From Ascarosepion bandense (taxonomy: Eukaryota > Mollusca > Cephalopoda > Sepiida > Sepiidae), in assembly GCA_037127315.1 (NCBI GenBank), contig JBBBDQ010001294.1, positions 2,567,001 through 2,631,000 of the forward strand: a DNA stretch of 64,000 nucleotides, in the 5' to 3' direction. Made by a program: the position numbers and the translations under genes. Under the pieces are notes generated by a model, which searched no databases, had not been told where the DNA came from, and worked only from the letters and a program-made list of their open reading frames with translations. Positions 22,336 through 33,819 of the stretch are shown in pieces; position 1 is the stretch's first letter, and each line of letters opens with the position of its first letter.

Positions 22336-22645
22336 GCCTATATCAAGTGTGTTGAAAAGATAGTGCTGTCCTGAGTCAAGATGATGGCTGTTCCACCAGA
22401 AATTTGAAAATGGCATGCTTTAGTACTTGCCAGTCATGCTGGAAGCTCCAATAGGAACATTTCAAAGCTTTTGAGTATCAATCTGAGGACACTGTAGAGG
22501 ATTTGAAAAGAGTTGGTTGAGTTTAATGGTGATTAAGAAGGTACAGAAGTTCTGAAAACTCATTCTGATTGTTCTAATGAGAAAAGAACTCCTGCATTTA
22601 TTGGTAAAGGTCTCGGACTCAACACAGAGGCTTACATCAGTTGCC
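22336..22645 (+). pseudogene. Mariner-type transposase N-terminus relic
   Basis: The plus strand reads 'SNRNISKLLSINLRTL' and 'GTEVLKTHSDCSNEKRTPAF' with stops between. It resembles the helix-turn-helix N-terminal region of mariner-family transposases and the second relic at 33.5 kb. No catalytic part follows. Confidence 0.5.
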
Positions 22646-22769
22646 TTGAGATTGTAGTTATTATTATTATTTTCATTGAAATTATTATTAGTATTTTCAT
22701 TTTCACAGAATTTTACTCCAAGCTTATCTCATGTAGACATCTAAAGACTATCTATGACTCCAGCATAAT

Positions 22770-24235
22770 ATTATCATTATGTTGTCATTTTTCATCATAT
22801 TTTTATTTCTGCTATGGTCGCTCTACCAACCAAGTCTGCCGGAAGACCTAAGGCAGGTTGTAGTGTGTTGTTATGGCTCTATTTCATGTTTTTTCCATCT
22901 CCCCTAGTATCCCTAGCATTACATAGACAAAGTTCTCCTTAGTGTGTGGGCTGTACTTAACATGACAATTTTTTGTATGTCTCTTAAGCTGGGGTTTCCA
23001 GGGATTCTTTCAATTTGTTCTTTTGTTCCATTTTTTATCATTCCAAGTGCACTTACTATCACTGGCATGATTATTGTTTTCAATTTCCACATTTTTTCTA
23101 TTTCAATTTCCAGGTCTTTATATTTTGACATTTTTTTGAATTCCTTGGTTGCTGTGTTACAATTCACTGGACAAGCCATATCAATGAATAGGCAAGTTTT
23201 TCTTTCTGGTTTTTAACAATAATGTCCGGCCTATTTGCTTCAATTTTTTTGTCTGTCTAGAATGGTATAATCCCATAGAATGGTGACATCTTCTATTTCT
23301 GTAACTGGTGCTGGCTGATGTTCATACCAGTGTTTGTTTACAGATTTTCCATAGTGTTTGCACATTGTCCAATGTAAATATTACCCCACTCTATTGTGAT
23401 GATTTTTACATTCATTTGGGGCAAGTACAGAACATCCTGAGATTAGATGGTCTATTGTTTCTTGGTATTTATCACAGAACCTGCATTTTGGATCCACATG
23501 TATAATATTTGCCTGAAAGTTCCTAGTGAAAAGACTTTAGTCTTGCTCTGTAAGAATAAAGCCTTCAGTCTCAGACTTTAATCCAGATGCACATAACCAT
23601 TGATGAGTATTAACTTTGGATTTATTGGCACATTCTGGATATTGGCCATGCAGAGGTTTGTCTTGCCAGCATTGTTTCATCTGTTCAAGAGCTTTATCCT
23701 TGGCTTTCATTTTCATATTTTTTGCCGCAATAGATGGTTCTTGGCTTCTGTTTTGCTTTTCTACAGAATCTACTAAATGTAAATCTTGTTTGTATTTACT
23801 GCCTTCTTTTATTATTGAATATTTTTCTTTCTGTTTTCATGTTGTTTGACTAATTGTATCATCCAGTCCTTTGTTGTTTCTATGTATGTTAGTAAGCCAA
23901 TAGGTGTTGGCTTGTATGACAATTCTAACTGAATAAGACCTCTTTAACCTTCTTTACGGGGTATGTATAGACGGTCTACATCAGCCTTTGGATGATGCAT
24001 CTTATGCTTAGAAAGAAGATTTCTTGTTTTAGAATCCATTCACCTGATGTCGTTTAGAGTCCAGTTTAAGATGTTGAAACTATATTGGACAACTGGGATG
24101 GCAAGGCTATTAATGGCCATAATTCTGTTCTGAGAATTCAATTCAGTTTTTAATATCAGTAGTAGCCTTCTATAGTACTCTTTACGCACTATTTCTTTCA
24201 TTTTTTTATGGTGAATTTTTTCACTCTCATTATTA
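22770..24235 (-). pseudogene. Third LINE lineage, reverse transcriptase C-terminal relic
   Basis: Minus-strand translation gives 'ELNSQNRIMAINSLAIPVV', 'QYSFNILNWTLNDIR', 'KMHHPKADVDRLYIPRKEG', 'RGLIQLELSYKPTPIGLLTY', 'ETTKDWMIQLVKQHENRK'. An open C-terminus at 22919-23179 follows ('IACPVNCNTATKEFKKMSKY', 'IPGNPSLRDIQKIVMLSTAH'). These are the thumb and C-terminal regions of a non-LTR reverse transcriptase of the R2/R4/NeSL-like kind. The catalytic core is missing and stops are numerous. Clade uncertain. Confidence 0.6.
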
Positions 24236-24345
24236 TTATTATTATTATTAAATATTAGGGTGTATCAAAAGTATTTTCATTTTACAGAACTATGCTCCAA
24301 AGAATATTTCATGTATACATCTAAAGACTATCTATGACTCGAGCA

Positions 24346-24389
<44 letters not shown>

Positions 24390-24530
24390 AGGGTGTATCA
24401 AAAGTATTTTCATTTTTACAGAACTTTACTCCAAATCTTATTTCATTTACTTATCTAAAAACAATCAATTCTATTATTATTATTATTATTGTTGTTGTTG
24501 TTGCTGCTGCTGCTGCTGCTAATCTTCACC
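24226..24530. repeat. Repeat-Z units between (ATT)n microsatellites
   Basis: A unit of about 115 bases ('gggtgtatcaaaagtatttt' ... 'catctaaagactatctatga') is repeated twice here, with each unit bounded by (TTA)n. Relatives lie at 22.65 and 41.23-41.57 kb. The array ends in (ATT)n-(GTT)n-(GCT)n. Confidence 0.75.
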
Positions 24531-24574
24531 TGTATTTTTTGTTTTTGATGTTATAGTAATTTAATAAGTGTTAC

Positions 24575-24690
24575 TTAGATGTGGTACAGGCTAAATATAT
24601 GGGACACCCACTGAGGATCAAATTCACAATTCCATTGTAATTGATCTAGTGAGACAAGTTTGTTAACCATTACACTGTGCTGAAGTTTCC
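24575..24690 (-). mobile_element. tRNA-like SINE head (SINE-F), decayed
   Basis: The minus strand reads 'cagtgtaatggttaacaaac' (A-box-like), then about 45 bases on 'gtgaatttgatcctcagtgg' (B-box-like). Only the head is recognisable. Confidence 0.4.
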
Positions 24691-26584
24691 CTTCCAATGT
24701 TATAATGTCAGACAAGTGTAAAAATTCTAATAATTGTTTGAATATTTTCAAGAGAATTACAGAAGCTACTTGCAGAATTTAGTGAGTATAAGGTAATGAA
24801 ACATGTAACGGATCACACTGCCTAAAACTGGATTAAACATTTTAAATATAATGACTTCTTCAGAATAATACCTAAAAGTGGATTAATATTAATTATTTAT
24901 GCTTTAAATACAAAGATGAATTGAATCTAACCACCAGCACTCAAAAACTTTCAGATTATTAAGAATACCATATATATGGAGGTTTGGGGATACAGATGGC
25001 GCTTATCTCATTCTAGTAGAGATGAATCAGATGGGTTATGTGCTGACCATTTAAAGATGTCATTTCATTCAGTGAGTAAAGTGACACTTTTCAGTTCATT
25101 TACAGCAGCCAAATGAAAAGGTTGTTTAAGCCCAAACAGTCTACCATGGACTGGCTAGAGGCTACATCTTCTTGCCAAGCAGCTAACAAGTCCATGGTGC
25201 CAGATAAAGAATGAAACTCCAGCTCACAGCCCTCAATTTAGAAAAACCCAAAACTTTTGTGGAATATGTCCTCACCTGGAACATAGTAGATATATCATTT
25301 GACTCTGGAATTCTATATATGGCTTCTTCAGACACAGGAATATCTCCATATCATATGTAAGACCAATTCTTTTTGTTTCTTCTTACATTCTGCTTTTTGT
25401 ATGTCTTAGCAATATAAATGTCTCTTCGAGAACAAAGCATGTTTGTCATTCATTTTCCTTTCAGCCATTTAGTTCCATTCATTGAAAATGGTGTAATTAT
25501 ATCACAGATATATTAATGCCCATAATGAAGGAAATAAAAGAAGGATTAAAATCTTTTTTCCATATCTTGTTCCCATTATAGAAGATTATACATAATTAAA
25601 AAAAGTTGATTAAAAAATTATAATACTTTTATTGATGCATCTTAATAATATAAGAGAAATGATGGTTCTAATGTTGATTAATAGTAATATTTTTATTAGC
25701 AAAATGCATATTCTGATAATGATAACAACAGAGATAAAATTATGAAGATACAAATAGAAATGACAAATAATAACCGTATCGGTAATGCTGATGTTGATAT
25801 CAATTCTGCAAGTGACAAGAATAATAGTAACAATAATGACAGCATAATAACAATTAAAATAATATCACCACCATCAACAACAACTAAAAATAATGGTGTA
25901 TTATTTTCATTTTTGAAAACTTTGAAAAGACTGACGGGCATATCCCTCATTACTATCATGATACTGTTACTGATTTTCTAAGCTTTGTATGAGAAAAAAT
26001 CTTTGTTTAATACTTTGCTTCTTTTTTGTTGTTCAATTTCCCCCTTGAATTATGTTCACAATTGCTTTCAATCAGGTTACTTGATGTAGCCATATTGGTG
26101 GCACTCTTCTTAATTGAAGGGTGAAAATGTGTCCTTCCTTTACCTGCTGCCCCCTGGTGGATGTCAAAATAAACAAAAGCTATTTTTTTTTAATCATTTG
26201 AATAAAAGAAAAGAAGATTGGGAAGAAAAAATAAAGAAAAATAAAAAGAATGCAATTCCCAAGTAAAGAAAAGCTGCAATTATAAGAAAGGCATTTGATT
26301 TCTTTCAATTCTTTTGTTGTCATTTCATTTCTTCTTGGCTTAGTACAGACATCACGCATATGCTTAAGGGGGTCTTCTTAAACATGTTTACATGCATACA
26401 CACGATTAGGAAGCGATATGCACATATTCTTTTACACAAGCAGATATTCTGGATTAATAGCTTACCAGTTTCATTGTTAATTAAAGACTATAAAGTTTAA
26501 TGCCAAGTCAGTGAGAATTGGTGTTATTTATTATCTATGAAGTTATAAGAATAACTTGTATACAAAGTTTAGAAAAATATTTTC
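24691..26584. other. Intergenic DNA, nothing recognised
   Basis: Includes an Asn/Asp-coding low-complexity stretch at 25.70-25.98 kb, open on both strands because of 'aataataac' runs. No gene, element end or RNA is supported. Confidence 0.5.
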
Positions 26585-26845
26585 TGTAAGATATACAGAT
26601 GACACCATGTTGATGCCAGACAGTAAAAAAAAATGCAGGAAGAAATTAGTAAAGAAAAACAAAAGAAAGGATTATCTCAATTGTAAGAAGAGAGAATGTA
26701 AGTCCAGAAACGAAAATATCTGGGAAGTGTTTTAACAGTTCACAGAAAATGTGACAATAAAATCCAAAGGTGGATTAGAATAATGAAAGATGCCTTTTAA
26801 AAGTGAAAAAGTATTAAGAAACAGGTAAATTTAATTAAAAAAAGT
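26585..26845 (+). pseudogene. LINE-1 reverse transcriptase relic
   Basis: The plus strand reads 'RYTDDTMLM' with YTDD at 26592-26603, followed by decayed equivalents of the LINE-1 segment after the catalytic box. One catalytic-box residue is changed (A to T) and frames are broken. Confidence 0.65.
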
Positions 26846-26999
26846 GTGCTGATATGGAGACTGTATTTAAAAAATTGATATTTATATGTCAGATTCTCAC
26901 TATTTTACATGTTTAATTCAGATCTCACTGCTAATTTCATTTTAGAAAAAAACTATCTTTTATTGGATTCATTAAGAGAAGGATAACTCTGATTTTAAA

Positions 27000-27450
27000 C
27001 CTTCACTTCCTTGTGATCATACCCAATCATGGGAATGGCTCTGGGAGTAAACCTTGAGGACAAATCTGGTACCTGAGTCCCTAAGGCAGTTATGTTCATC
27101 TTTGTTCTATCAACTCTTGCGATCATGCTGGTACCAGGATATATTGGCCTCTACTTTTCCTTGAACAACATTATTGGTATGGAGAGGGGAGATGTGCTGC
27201 TCATAAAATTCTGCTCAGGTTTACATCCTGGAGAGGTCACATTGTCAGCATTCTTATCTAAGGCACCAAAATTTGAAGCATCTACTCCAGACAGAAACAG
27301 CACCTCAGCACCTTTCAGCTTTGCTGTCAGAGATGCATTCTGGGCATGAATTGATCTAACTAGGTCATTAGTGCCATAGTTCTCACTTGTGCTCAGTTAC
27401 CCAGCTTATATGCTCTGTTCTGTGTCAGTTCTGTTGGCTTGAATATGTAC
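27000..27450 (-). pseudogene. Unrecognised coding-like relic
   Basis: The minus strand holds a stop-poor stretch including 'SGVDASNFGALDKNADNVTS' and 'RPIYPGTSMIARVDRTK'. It is less AT-rich than its surroundings. I do not recognise a family. It has at least two in-frame stops and no start, so it is probably a decayed coding sequence, of transposon or host origin. A plus-strand frame at 27092-27349 is an alternative reading. Confidence 0.3.
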
Positions 27451-27834
27451 ACCATATGCCAGATTGGGGGATTCTGAATGTCCCTCTAAATAAGAAAATG
27501 GCCACCAGTAAAAAGACATGGGGTCAAAATAAATACATGAAGACATTGAAAGCAAAAAGAGAGTAAAATAGAATGCATTTTCATTATTTGATGTTCTTTT
27601 TTTCTGAAATGAGAAAATCTCTGTACAAACAGCCAAAAAAAAAAAAAAATAAGGAAAATATACTGTAATGCTATAAACATCATTCTGAAGTGATTTGCTT
27701 GGTTTAGAAATGAAAATTTTCTCTGAGAAGATTTCAGCAGTCATTGATGAAGACCTGATGAAAATAACTAATTAAAAAAATCCAGGTCATACAACATTGC
27801 AGAGATATTCAACATATCTCATATGAGCATTGAT

Positions 27835-28110
27835 GGTCCAGTTCAGAATCCCCTCCCAGTTTTTTTAACAGGAGTACAGGTTTATCCCTTGTTTCCTATT
27901 TAGGATTAGTTTTCTGGTTCTTTCTAAAATCTGTTTCAGCTCTGTATTCCTAACTTTTGCACCAGAACTTTGAAATTTTATTCACTGTTTATTCCAGTTT
28001 ATATTTTTCTCTCCTTCACCTAGAGGAATAGATATGTTAGCCTATTTACACTCCTTCCTGTTTTTTTTAACTATCCCTTGTTTCTTGTTTAGGATTGGGT
28101 TTTCCTTCTA
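27835..28110 (+). mobile_element. Two decayed SINE-C pieces
   Basis: 'tcccttgtttcctatttagg' at about 27.89 kb and 'tatttacactccttcctgtt' plus 'tcccttgtttcttgtttagg' at about 28.04-28.10 kb follow the SINE-C head order. Strongly diverged. Confidence 0.4.
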
Positions 28111-28693
28111 AAAAACTTACCTCAGCACTAGACTCCTAATGCTTGTTCTTTCGTACCCTCTCTACAATAACCTTGAGTGGCTCTTGAGCTTTATATTGGG
28201 TGAACATTAGTAAAAAATAAAAACATTTGAAAGCATTTGCATACATGAATTGCTATGTTGTTTGTGTGTCCTTCAATTAAGCAGAAAAATTTAATTTACT
28301 ACATTTTCATCTTTGATTCTTTGCTGAAATGTGATAAAAACAACCCATTAAAAAAAATGATCACAGGCAATGAAAAGCAAATTATTTACAAAAAAGCTGG
28401 TCAGAAAAGACAATGCAATGTATTTGGTGGGATTGGAAGTCATTGTTCATTTTGAACACCTTCCACAAAATAAGATTGTGTTATGTAAATTCTTCTTTAT
28501 GTAAACTAATGTTTTTTATGTAAATGAACATAGATATTTTTTTATAAAGTGTTCTGTATTCTGGGGAGAGGAATTATCTAATGAGACACCAATAGAATCA
28601 TACTGCTCCATTTTTGTTTTGGTTGAATAAATCCTTTCTGAAATACATTGCCATCTCGTCTTCCTGCTATTTTGAATTGCATTCAAAATCCAT
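28111..28693. other. Intergenic DNA, nothing recognised
   Basis: No supported gene or element. Confidence 0.5.
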
Positions 28694-28960
28694 CAGTCAG
28701 TCAGTTAATTTCCATATGAGCTACACACATGGGCAATCGTCTCTTTCAAGACATGGCAGACTAGGCAGAAGATTTTTTCTGCAGTATGTTGCCATTATTT
28801 GCTGCAGGAGAATGGTTGACAGCCAAAGCTATAGAACCCAATCTGTCCTGCCATTTAACCCATATCTGAAGTTAGAAGAGATGGATTCATACCTTTTCTT
28901 AGGGTACTTGTGCATAAGTGAATGAAATGAATTTGACTAGAATTCAAATTCTGCTCTTTG
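28694..28960 (-). mobile_element. SINE-A, head-truncated
   Basis: 3' end at 28694; body recognisable ('ctatagaacccaatctgtcc', 'tacttgtgcataagtgaatg'). The copy ends inside the tRNA-like head. Confidence 0.8.
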
Positions 28961-28969
28961 TTAAGCATC

Positions 28970-29110
28970 AACACAGAAATGTACCATTTCAGAAAAGTAC
29001 CATTTTTATTAAACAATTTAAAGTCAACAGATGAAGAAATTCAATTCAGGAAAGTACCATTTTTATTGAACCAATTAGAGTCAACAATTGAGGAAAAAAT
29101 GTTGCAAAAT
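28970..29110. repeat. Short tandem duplication, about 65-bp unit
   Basis: 'aaagtaccatttttatt' followed by 'agtcaaca' and 'ga(a/g)gaaa' occurs twice in direct order. Confidence 0.6.
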
Positions 29111-29639
29111 AGACAGTCAGAAGGCTCTTTCATCTTAAGAATATAAAAGCCATTTAAGCCAGTTCATCAGTCAGAAAAATACTAAGTTCTGGGAGGATGG
29201 AATCATAAAACTGTTCCAAAAATGGTGAAAAGTAGTGGGAAGAAATGGCACATAGAGGGTTGAATAAAAGTATATACAAACTCTTTTAAATTCTCTTAAG
29301 AATCCTTCTAAATTTCCTTCCAACTATATATATATATATATATATCATATAATTATGAATTTACATATATATAATTATATATTATTATATTATGCTCTAC
29401 AATATTTATTGTATTGAGCACTGTTTATAAAAAAATAAATGCCAGGGAACTCAAAATCATAGAAACTTGGGTCCTCTTTACCTGGATTTATATATTTATG
29501 TATACATATATACATGTGTGTGTGTGTGTGTATAATTAATGTATATTTGGGCAATTAACTTTCCACTATTCTTACATGCTGGAGATAAGCAATGTACAAA
29601 TGTTCCATAATTATTATTTTCCCAAGCACCTGGAAATTG

Positions 29640-29960
29640 TGTGAGCATTTCTCTATTTTAGAAACTTACAAAACTTTATTTCCACTGTTAAATAATGTAA
29701 GGTTGATGGTAGGAGAAAATTGTTTGGTATATAGTGCCTCTGTAATATCAAGATGCTTTTAATATTGTGATTTAAATTGTATTCTTGCATTTTTTCCAGA
29801 ATTTTTCTTAAGGGTTCTTGTAAATTAATTACTTTCATAAACAAACATTTAGATTTGTGGTTAATATGGTTGAGCCAATTAATAACATCAGTGATATTAC
29901 TCCATTGGGTTAATCTTATGCTTTGATTTATCAAGTATTTGTTTACTAATTTTACCAATT
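29640..29960 (-). pseudogene. Penelope-like RT relic (tentative)
   Basis: The minus-strand frame reads 'ITDVINWLNHINHKSKCLF', resembling the part of Penelope-like (PLE) reverse transcriptases just before the FDI-FYPSIS box. That box is lost after a presumed frameshift. It is joined head-to-head to the next feature. Confidence 0.4.
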
Positions 29961-30190
29961 TCTAGTTGAGGCGGATTAATAATTCTAGTCATGCAATTAA
30001 AGATGCAAATAAAACTCCTACAGTAAAATGGAAGATATTAACAAAAGCTACAACATGTAACTTGTTACATGAAATATGTTTTCTTTGCTTACAAGAAAAA
30101 ATCCATATAATTAAATTTCCAAGAACTAACTTATTAAACCAACATAATGAAATATCTACTTACTGCTAACATAAGATTATTCCCACTCTT
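29961..30190 (+). pseudogene. Penelope-like element C-terminal relic
   Basis: The plus strand reads 'WKILTKATTCNLLHEICFLC', 'LQEKIHIIKFPRTNLLNQHN', 'EISTYC', ending soon after. This pattern (Cys-rich, 'LLN.RNEI..KC') is the C-terminal end of PLE-type proteins that carry a GIY-YIG nuclease. A hammerhead-like motif lies about 550 bases downstream on the same strand. Confidence 0.5.
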
Positions 30191-30713
30191 AAATATATCT
30201 AAAATTATCTCAGTATGTTTACTATTTGCTATAATCTATAAACCTATCCCTTTTAATTAATTATATATACCTTAAAACTAAACTTTTTTAACTATTACAT
30301 TGTTGTCTATATTTACATTCACTACTTGTCATCCTTTATCTAGTACGTTTTAAAATCCAACTTCAATTTGTCACATCAATTCTCTTTAAAATAGTTGTTT
30401 TTATATTAACAAAACTCTTTAAGACAAATATTTTATATCTTTTATGGTTCTTATTTTTTCAACTCTTTTTTTCCTAGAAATAATACATTAGCTACTGTCT
30501 TATTCCATTATTTTTTAAAATTTTTGACTCATCATGTCTGGTTCACATTGTTACAATTTGCCCCAACTTCCATGTGTCTTCACACACAATTCTTTTAAAA
30601 TCATCTTCCACCACACTATAATCATTTAATATGATGGCATTTTTTATTTTTATATTAATTTTGTTATTTTAAATCCCTTTGTCAATATATATATGACCAA
30701 GTAAATTTACCAC

Positions 30714-30776
30714 ATTTCACTGCCTGATGGTGGTGCATTGAACACCGAAACTCAATTGCTTTTGAGTTGCAATATG
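30714..30776 (+). ncRNA. Degenerate hammerhead-like motif near PLE relic
   Basis: CTGATGG at about 30724, a short GGTG/CACC stem II, then GAAAC. A perfect six-pair stem III (ACTCAA/TTGAGT) follows and three pairs of stem I (TGC/GCA). Position A9 of the core is G, so cleavage is doubtful. Placement downstream of a PLE C-terminus fits the known occurrence of hammerheads in PLE ends. Confidence 0.4.
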
Positions 30777-30789
30777 CTATTATTATAAT

Positions 30790-31047
30790 AATAATTTGTT
30801 TTTAAATTTCTTTGTTCAAACATTATTTCTAATGAATACTATGATTTGAGTAGCTACTCTGTTTTAGTATAATTAAATATACTTGTAGACATATTTATAT
30901 ATGTCTACAAGTATATTTATATATATCAAGAAATCTTGTTAAGGAAATAGGTATTCTTTGGCAGGATTTGAACCTGCAACCCCTTACAGACCTAGGGAAA
31001 GTCACCAGTTGACCTGATGTGTCTTAACCACTCAACCACAAAGGAAT
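30790..31047 (-). mobile_element. SINE-D with tRNA-like head and 20-bp palindrome
   Basis: The tRNA-like head is at 30954-31045 on the minus strand: acceptor arms pair at six of seven positions, A-box-like 'tggttgagtggttaagac', perfect five-pair T arm GCAGG/CCTGC around TTCAAAT. The long variable region suggests a Leu/Ser-type ancestor. The body runs to about 30790 and contains a perfect palindrome (30875-30918). The flank at 31.08-31.16 kb carries a second body piece in the opposite orientation. Confidence 0.65.
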
Positions 31048-31218
31048 TCATAGTTAGACAAAGTTGAATTAAGCCTTATATACACAAATTCCTGTATATC
31101 TATAAAAACAGAGTATCTACTCAAATACGAGTATCTATTAAAAATAATGTTCCAAAAAATAAATTTAAAAACAAATATGTCAGTTAACTCTATTTTGCAA
31201 ACTCCCATAAGATTTCAT

Positions 31219-31221
<3 letters not shown>

Positions 31222-31285
<64 letters not shown>
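31222..31285. repeat. (TA)n(TG)n microsatellite
   Basis: Compound dinucleotide array. Reverse-strand open frame 'HTHTHTHIYIYIY' is an artefact. Confidence 0.95.
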
Positions 31286-31288
<3 letters not shown>

Positions 31289-31828
31289 TTTAAATATTCA
31301 TAGACATCTGGTGGAATTAATGTACCTGTTTGTATATAAAGCATTTTAAGGTTGTTGATAATAGGATGCATTTGTGTTGTTGCTGATATTTATAAAATTC
31401 ATAAATTTGATTAAAAATTCCAGACACCAAGAAATAAATGAAACAAGCAGATAAAAAATAAAAATTGATAATTGAAAGAAATTAAAAATACAGAATAATA
31501 ATGTGGCTTTTCTACATATGAACCATTAATCCAGAAAAAGAAAAAAAATTCAAATAATAAAAAAACCATGAAATAATTTCTTGAAGGAAGTCTTGATCGA
31601 TTTCACTGTCATAATACTTAAGCCATCTTGTCGTGCACATATCTACTGAAAAAGTTTCCAAAAAAAACCAGAAAATTAAATGCCAGTGTTGATTAACTGA
31701 AATGAAAATTCTCTCTGCTTTTCTTGCAAAAAAGAAAAAAATGGAACAAAATCTAATTTAAAATTTCTTAACAGTAAAAGTGGCTGGCAAATGAAATCAA
31801 AGTGTTTGTTCAGCCCAATTAAAAGATT
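31286..31828. other. Intergenic DNA, nothing recognised
   Basis: No supported gene or element. Confidence 0.5.
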
Positions 31829-32460
31829 CACTTTAAATGAGAAATGTTATTATGTATTTTAAATATATATGCATACACAGATTCACACTTATATAGACAC
31901 ATATAAAGATAAATATCAGTATGTGTATAAACACACACACACACACATACACATATATATATATTTGTGTCCTCATCTACAGACAGCTTGACAATGAACT
32001 CAGAATAGTTTTTACACCCATGGCTCAGTTAAAAGCAGTGCTTTAAATGAGAAATTTTATTATGTATTTTAAATATATATGCATACACAGACTCACACTT
32101 ATATAGACACATATAAAGATAAATATCAGTATGTGTACACACACACACATACACACACACATATATATATATATATGTCCTCATCTACAGCCAGCTTGAC
32201 AATGAACTTAGAATAGTTTTACACCCATGGCTCAGTTAAAAGCAGCACTTTAAATGAGAAATTTTATTATGTATGTTAAATATGTATGTATACACACATT
32301 TATACTTATATAGACACGCATATAAAAATGAATATCAGTAAATGTATAGAGACACACACCACACACACACATGCACACATGCACACACATAGGTTTGCAT
32401 GTATAGCCAGCTTGACCATCAACACAGGACAGTTTTACACCCATGGTTCAGTTATAAAGA
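31829..32460. repeat. Tandem array, three units of about 209 bp
   Basis: 'ctttaaatgagaaat' opens units at about 31831, 32041 and 32249. Each unit continues with 'atatagacacatataaagat', a (CA)n/(TA)n core, 'cagcttgacaatgaact' and 'acacccatggctcagtta'. Units 1 and 2 are most alike; unit 3 is more diverged. Confidence 0.85.
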
Positions 32461-32840
32461 CAAGCTAAAGAATAACATCTCAGCTGTCAATGTGCTTGAT
32501 ACTAACTTTGAGTGAGTTGCCTTGGATAGAAATAACTGGAGATATTTGTGTCAGAGTGTCGTCAGTATATCAGAAATTTCAAAATCAGTCTGACCAGCTA
32601 ACAGATGAAAGACAATGGCAAAAAGTGTTTGCAAATATTTCTATTGCTATGTCCCGAGATCCTCGTTGTTGTACAATATTAGGATTTGTATACAGGTTAC
32701 TAACAAGACTCACACAAACATAAAAACTAAATGAGCTTGTTGGATACTAATAGGTTGATAGTCCACTGTTTGTAGTAATTTACTTAATTAAGAGTGCTCG
32801 ATACTAAGTAGAGCATTATATATGGTAATATTTTTATTAT
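32461..32840. other. Intergenic DNA, nothing recognised
   Basis: A 77-codon open frame at 32490-32723 on the plus strand has no recognisable similarity and no supporting context. Confidence 0.45.
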
Positions 32841-33141
32841 CAGTCAGTTAAGTGCCATATGTGATACACACTTTTGGACGATCATGTCTCAAAAAAAAAT
32901 GACTGACTGGGCAGAAGATTAGCCCACAGAAGGTTGCTATTGCTTTCTGTGGTAGACTGATTGTCAGCCAAGGCTATAGAAACTTATTATGTCCTATTAT
33001 TTAACCCATAACTGGAGCAAAGAGACAGATTAATACATTTCCCAAGGGTATTTGTGCATAAGTGAATGCAAGGAGTTCAACTGCAATTTGACCTCAGCTC
33101 CTTGATTTGTCGTTCCGAGTTGATATCCACTGCACCACAAA
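32841..33141 (-). mobile_element. SINE-A, near full length
   Basis: Complete from 3' end ('cagtcagttaagtgccatat') to tRNA-like head ('tggtgcagtggatatcaact' on the minus strand). Followed by (TA)n at about 33287-33321. Confidence 0.85.
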
Positions 33142-33282
33142 AGTTTATAATAAAAACATAGTTTATGCAACAAGTTGCTGTGTTTCATCTGACAAGATGC
33201 TAATAAGATAGTACCAAAACACAATGGCTCTTGTATTGCAGTAAATTATGTTTTCATTATAAACTTATAATAAAAATGTTAC

Positions 33283-33325
<43 letters not shown>

Positions 33326-33514
33326 CAAAAGTGTGAGGAAATGTAATTTTTTGAATTAGCCCAAAAAACATTTTGTTTTGTACTTTAACTAACAGAATAT
33401 TACTATCGATGGTGTCAATGGTATACTGTCACCATTTTTATCAGACATTGTTTGTTTTTGATTTTGCTGACATCACAGTATAGTACAGTCAGTTGGGCAC
33501 CATCTGTGAGAAGA

Positions 33515-33670
33515 AAACCACCATGACATAATACACTCTACCAGAAATTTTTAAACGACATGCTGTACTGCTTGCTATTCATGTCAAAAGTTCTAATACG
33601 AGCATTTCAGAATATTTGTGTCGCAATCTGAGAACATTGCAGAGAATTTGGAAAGAGTTCTCTAAAACAT
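33515..33670 (+). pseudogene. Mariner-type transposase N-terminus relic
   Basis: The plus strand reads 'LPEIFKRHAVLLAIHVKSSN' and 'LCRNLRTLQRIWKEF', a helix-turn-helix region homologous to the relic at 22.34 kb. Nothing catalytic follows; the sequence passes directly into a LINE-1 scrap (about 33683-33745, minus strand). Confidence 0.5.
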
Positions 33671-33819
33671 TGTTGTTGCTCATAGGTTCAGTTCATGATA
33701 TTCTCAACATCATTCTGTATAACCACATTTCTGTTGCTTTGTGAAGAGATATTAAAATATATACATATTTTAATTTATTTGTTTAAGCATATTTTTAATG
33801 AATACTATTTTATGAAATC

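Noticed and set aside
25696..25981. Overlapping frames on both strands (membrane-like and Asn-rich)
   Set aside because: Both arise from 'aataataac' low complexity; no start context or homology.
30954..31045. Functional tRNA gene
   Set aside because: T arm and acceptor are good, but the anticodon loop has no standard layout (no U33), the variable region is degenerate, and diverged copies of the same unit lie at 34.0 kb; it is a SINE head.
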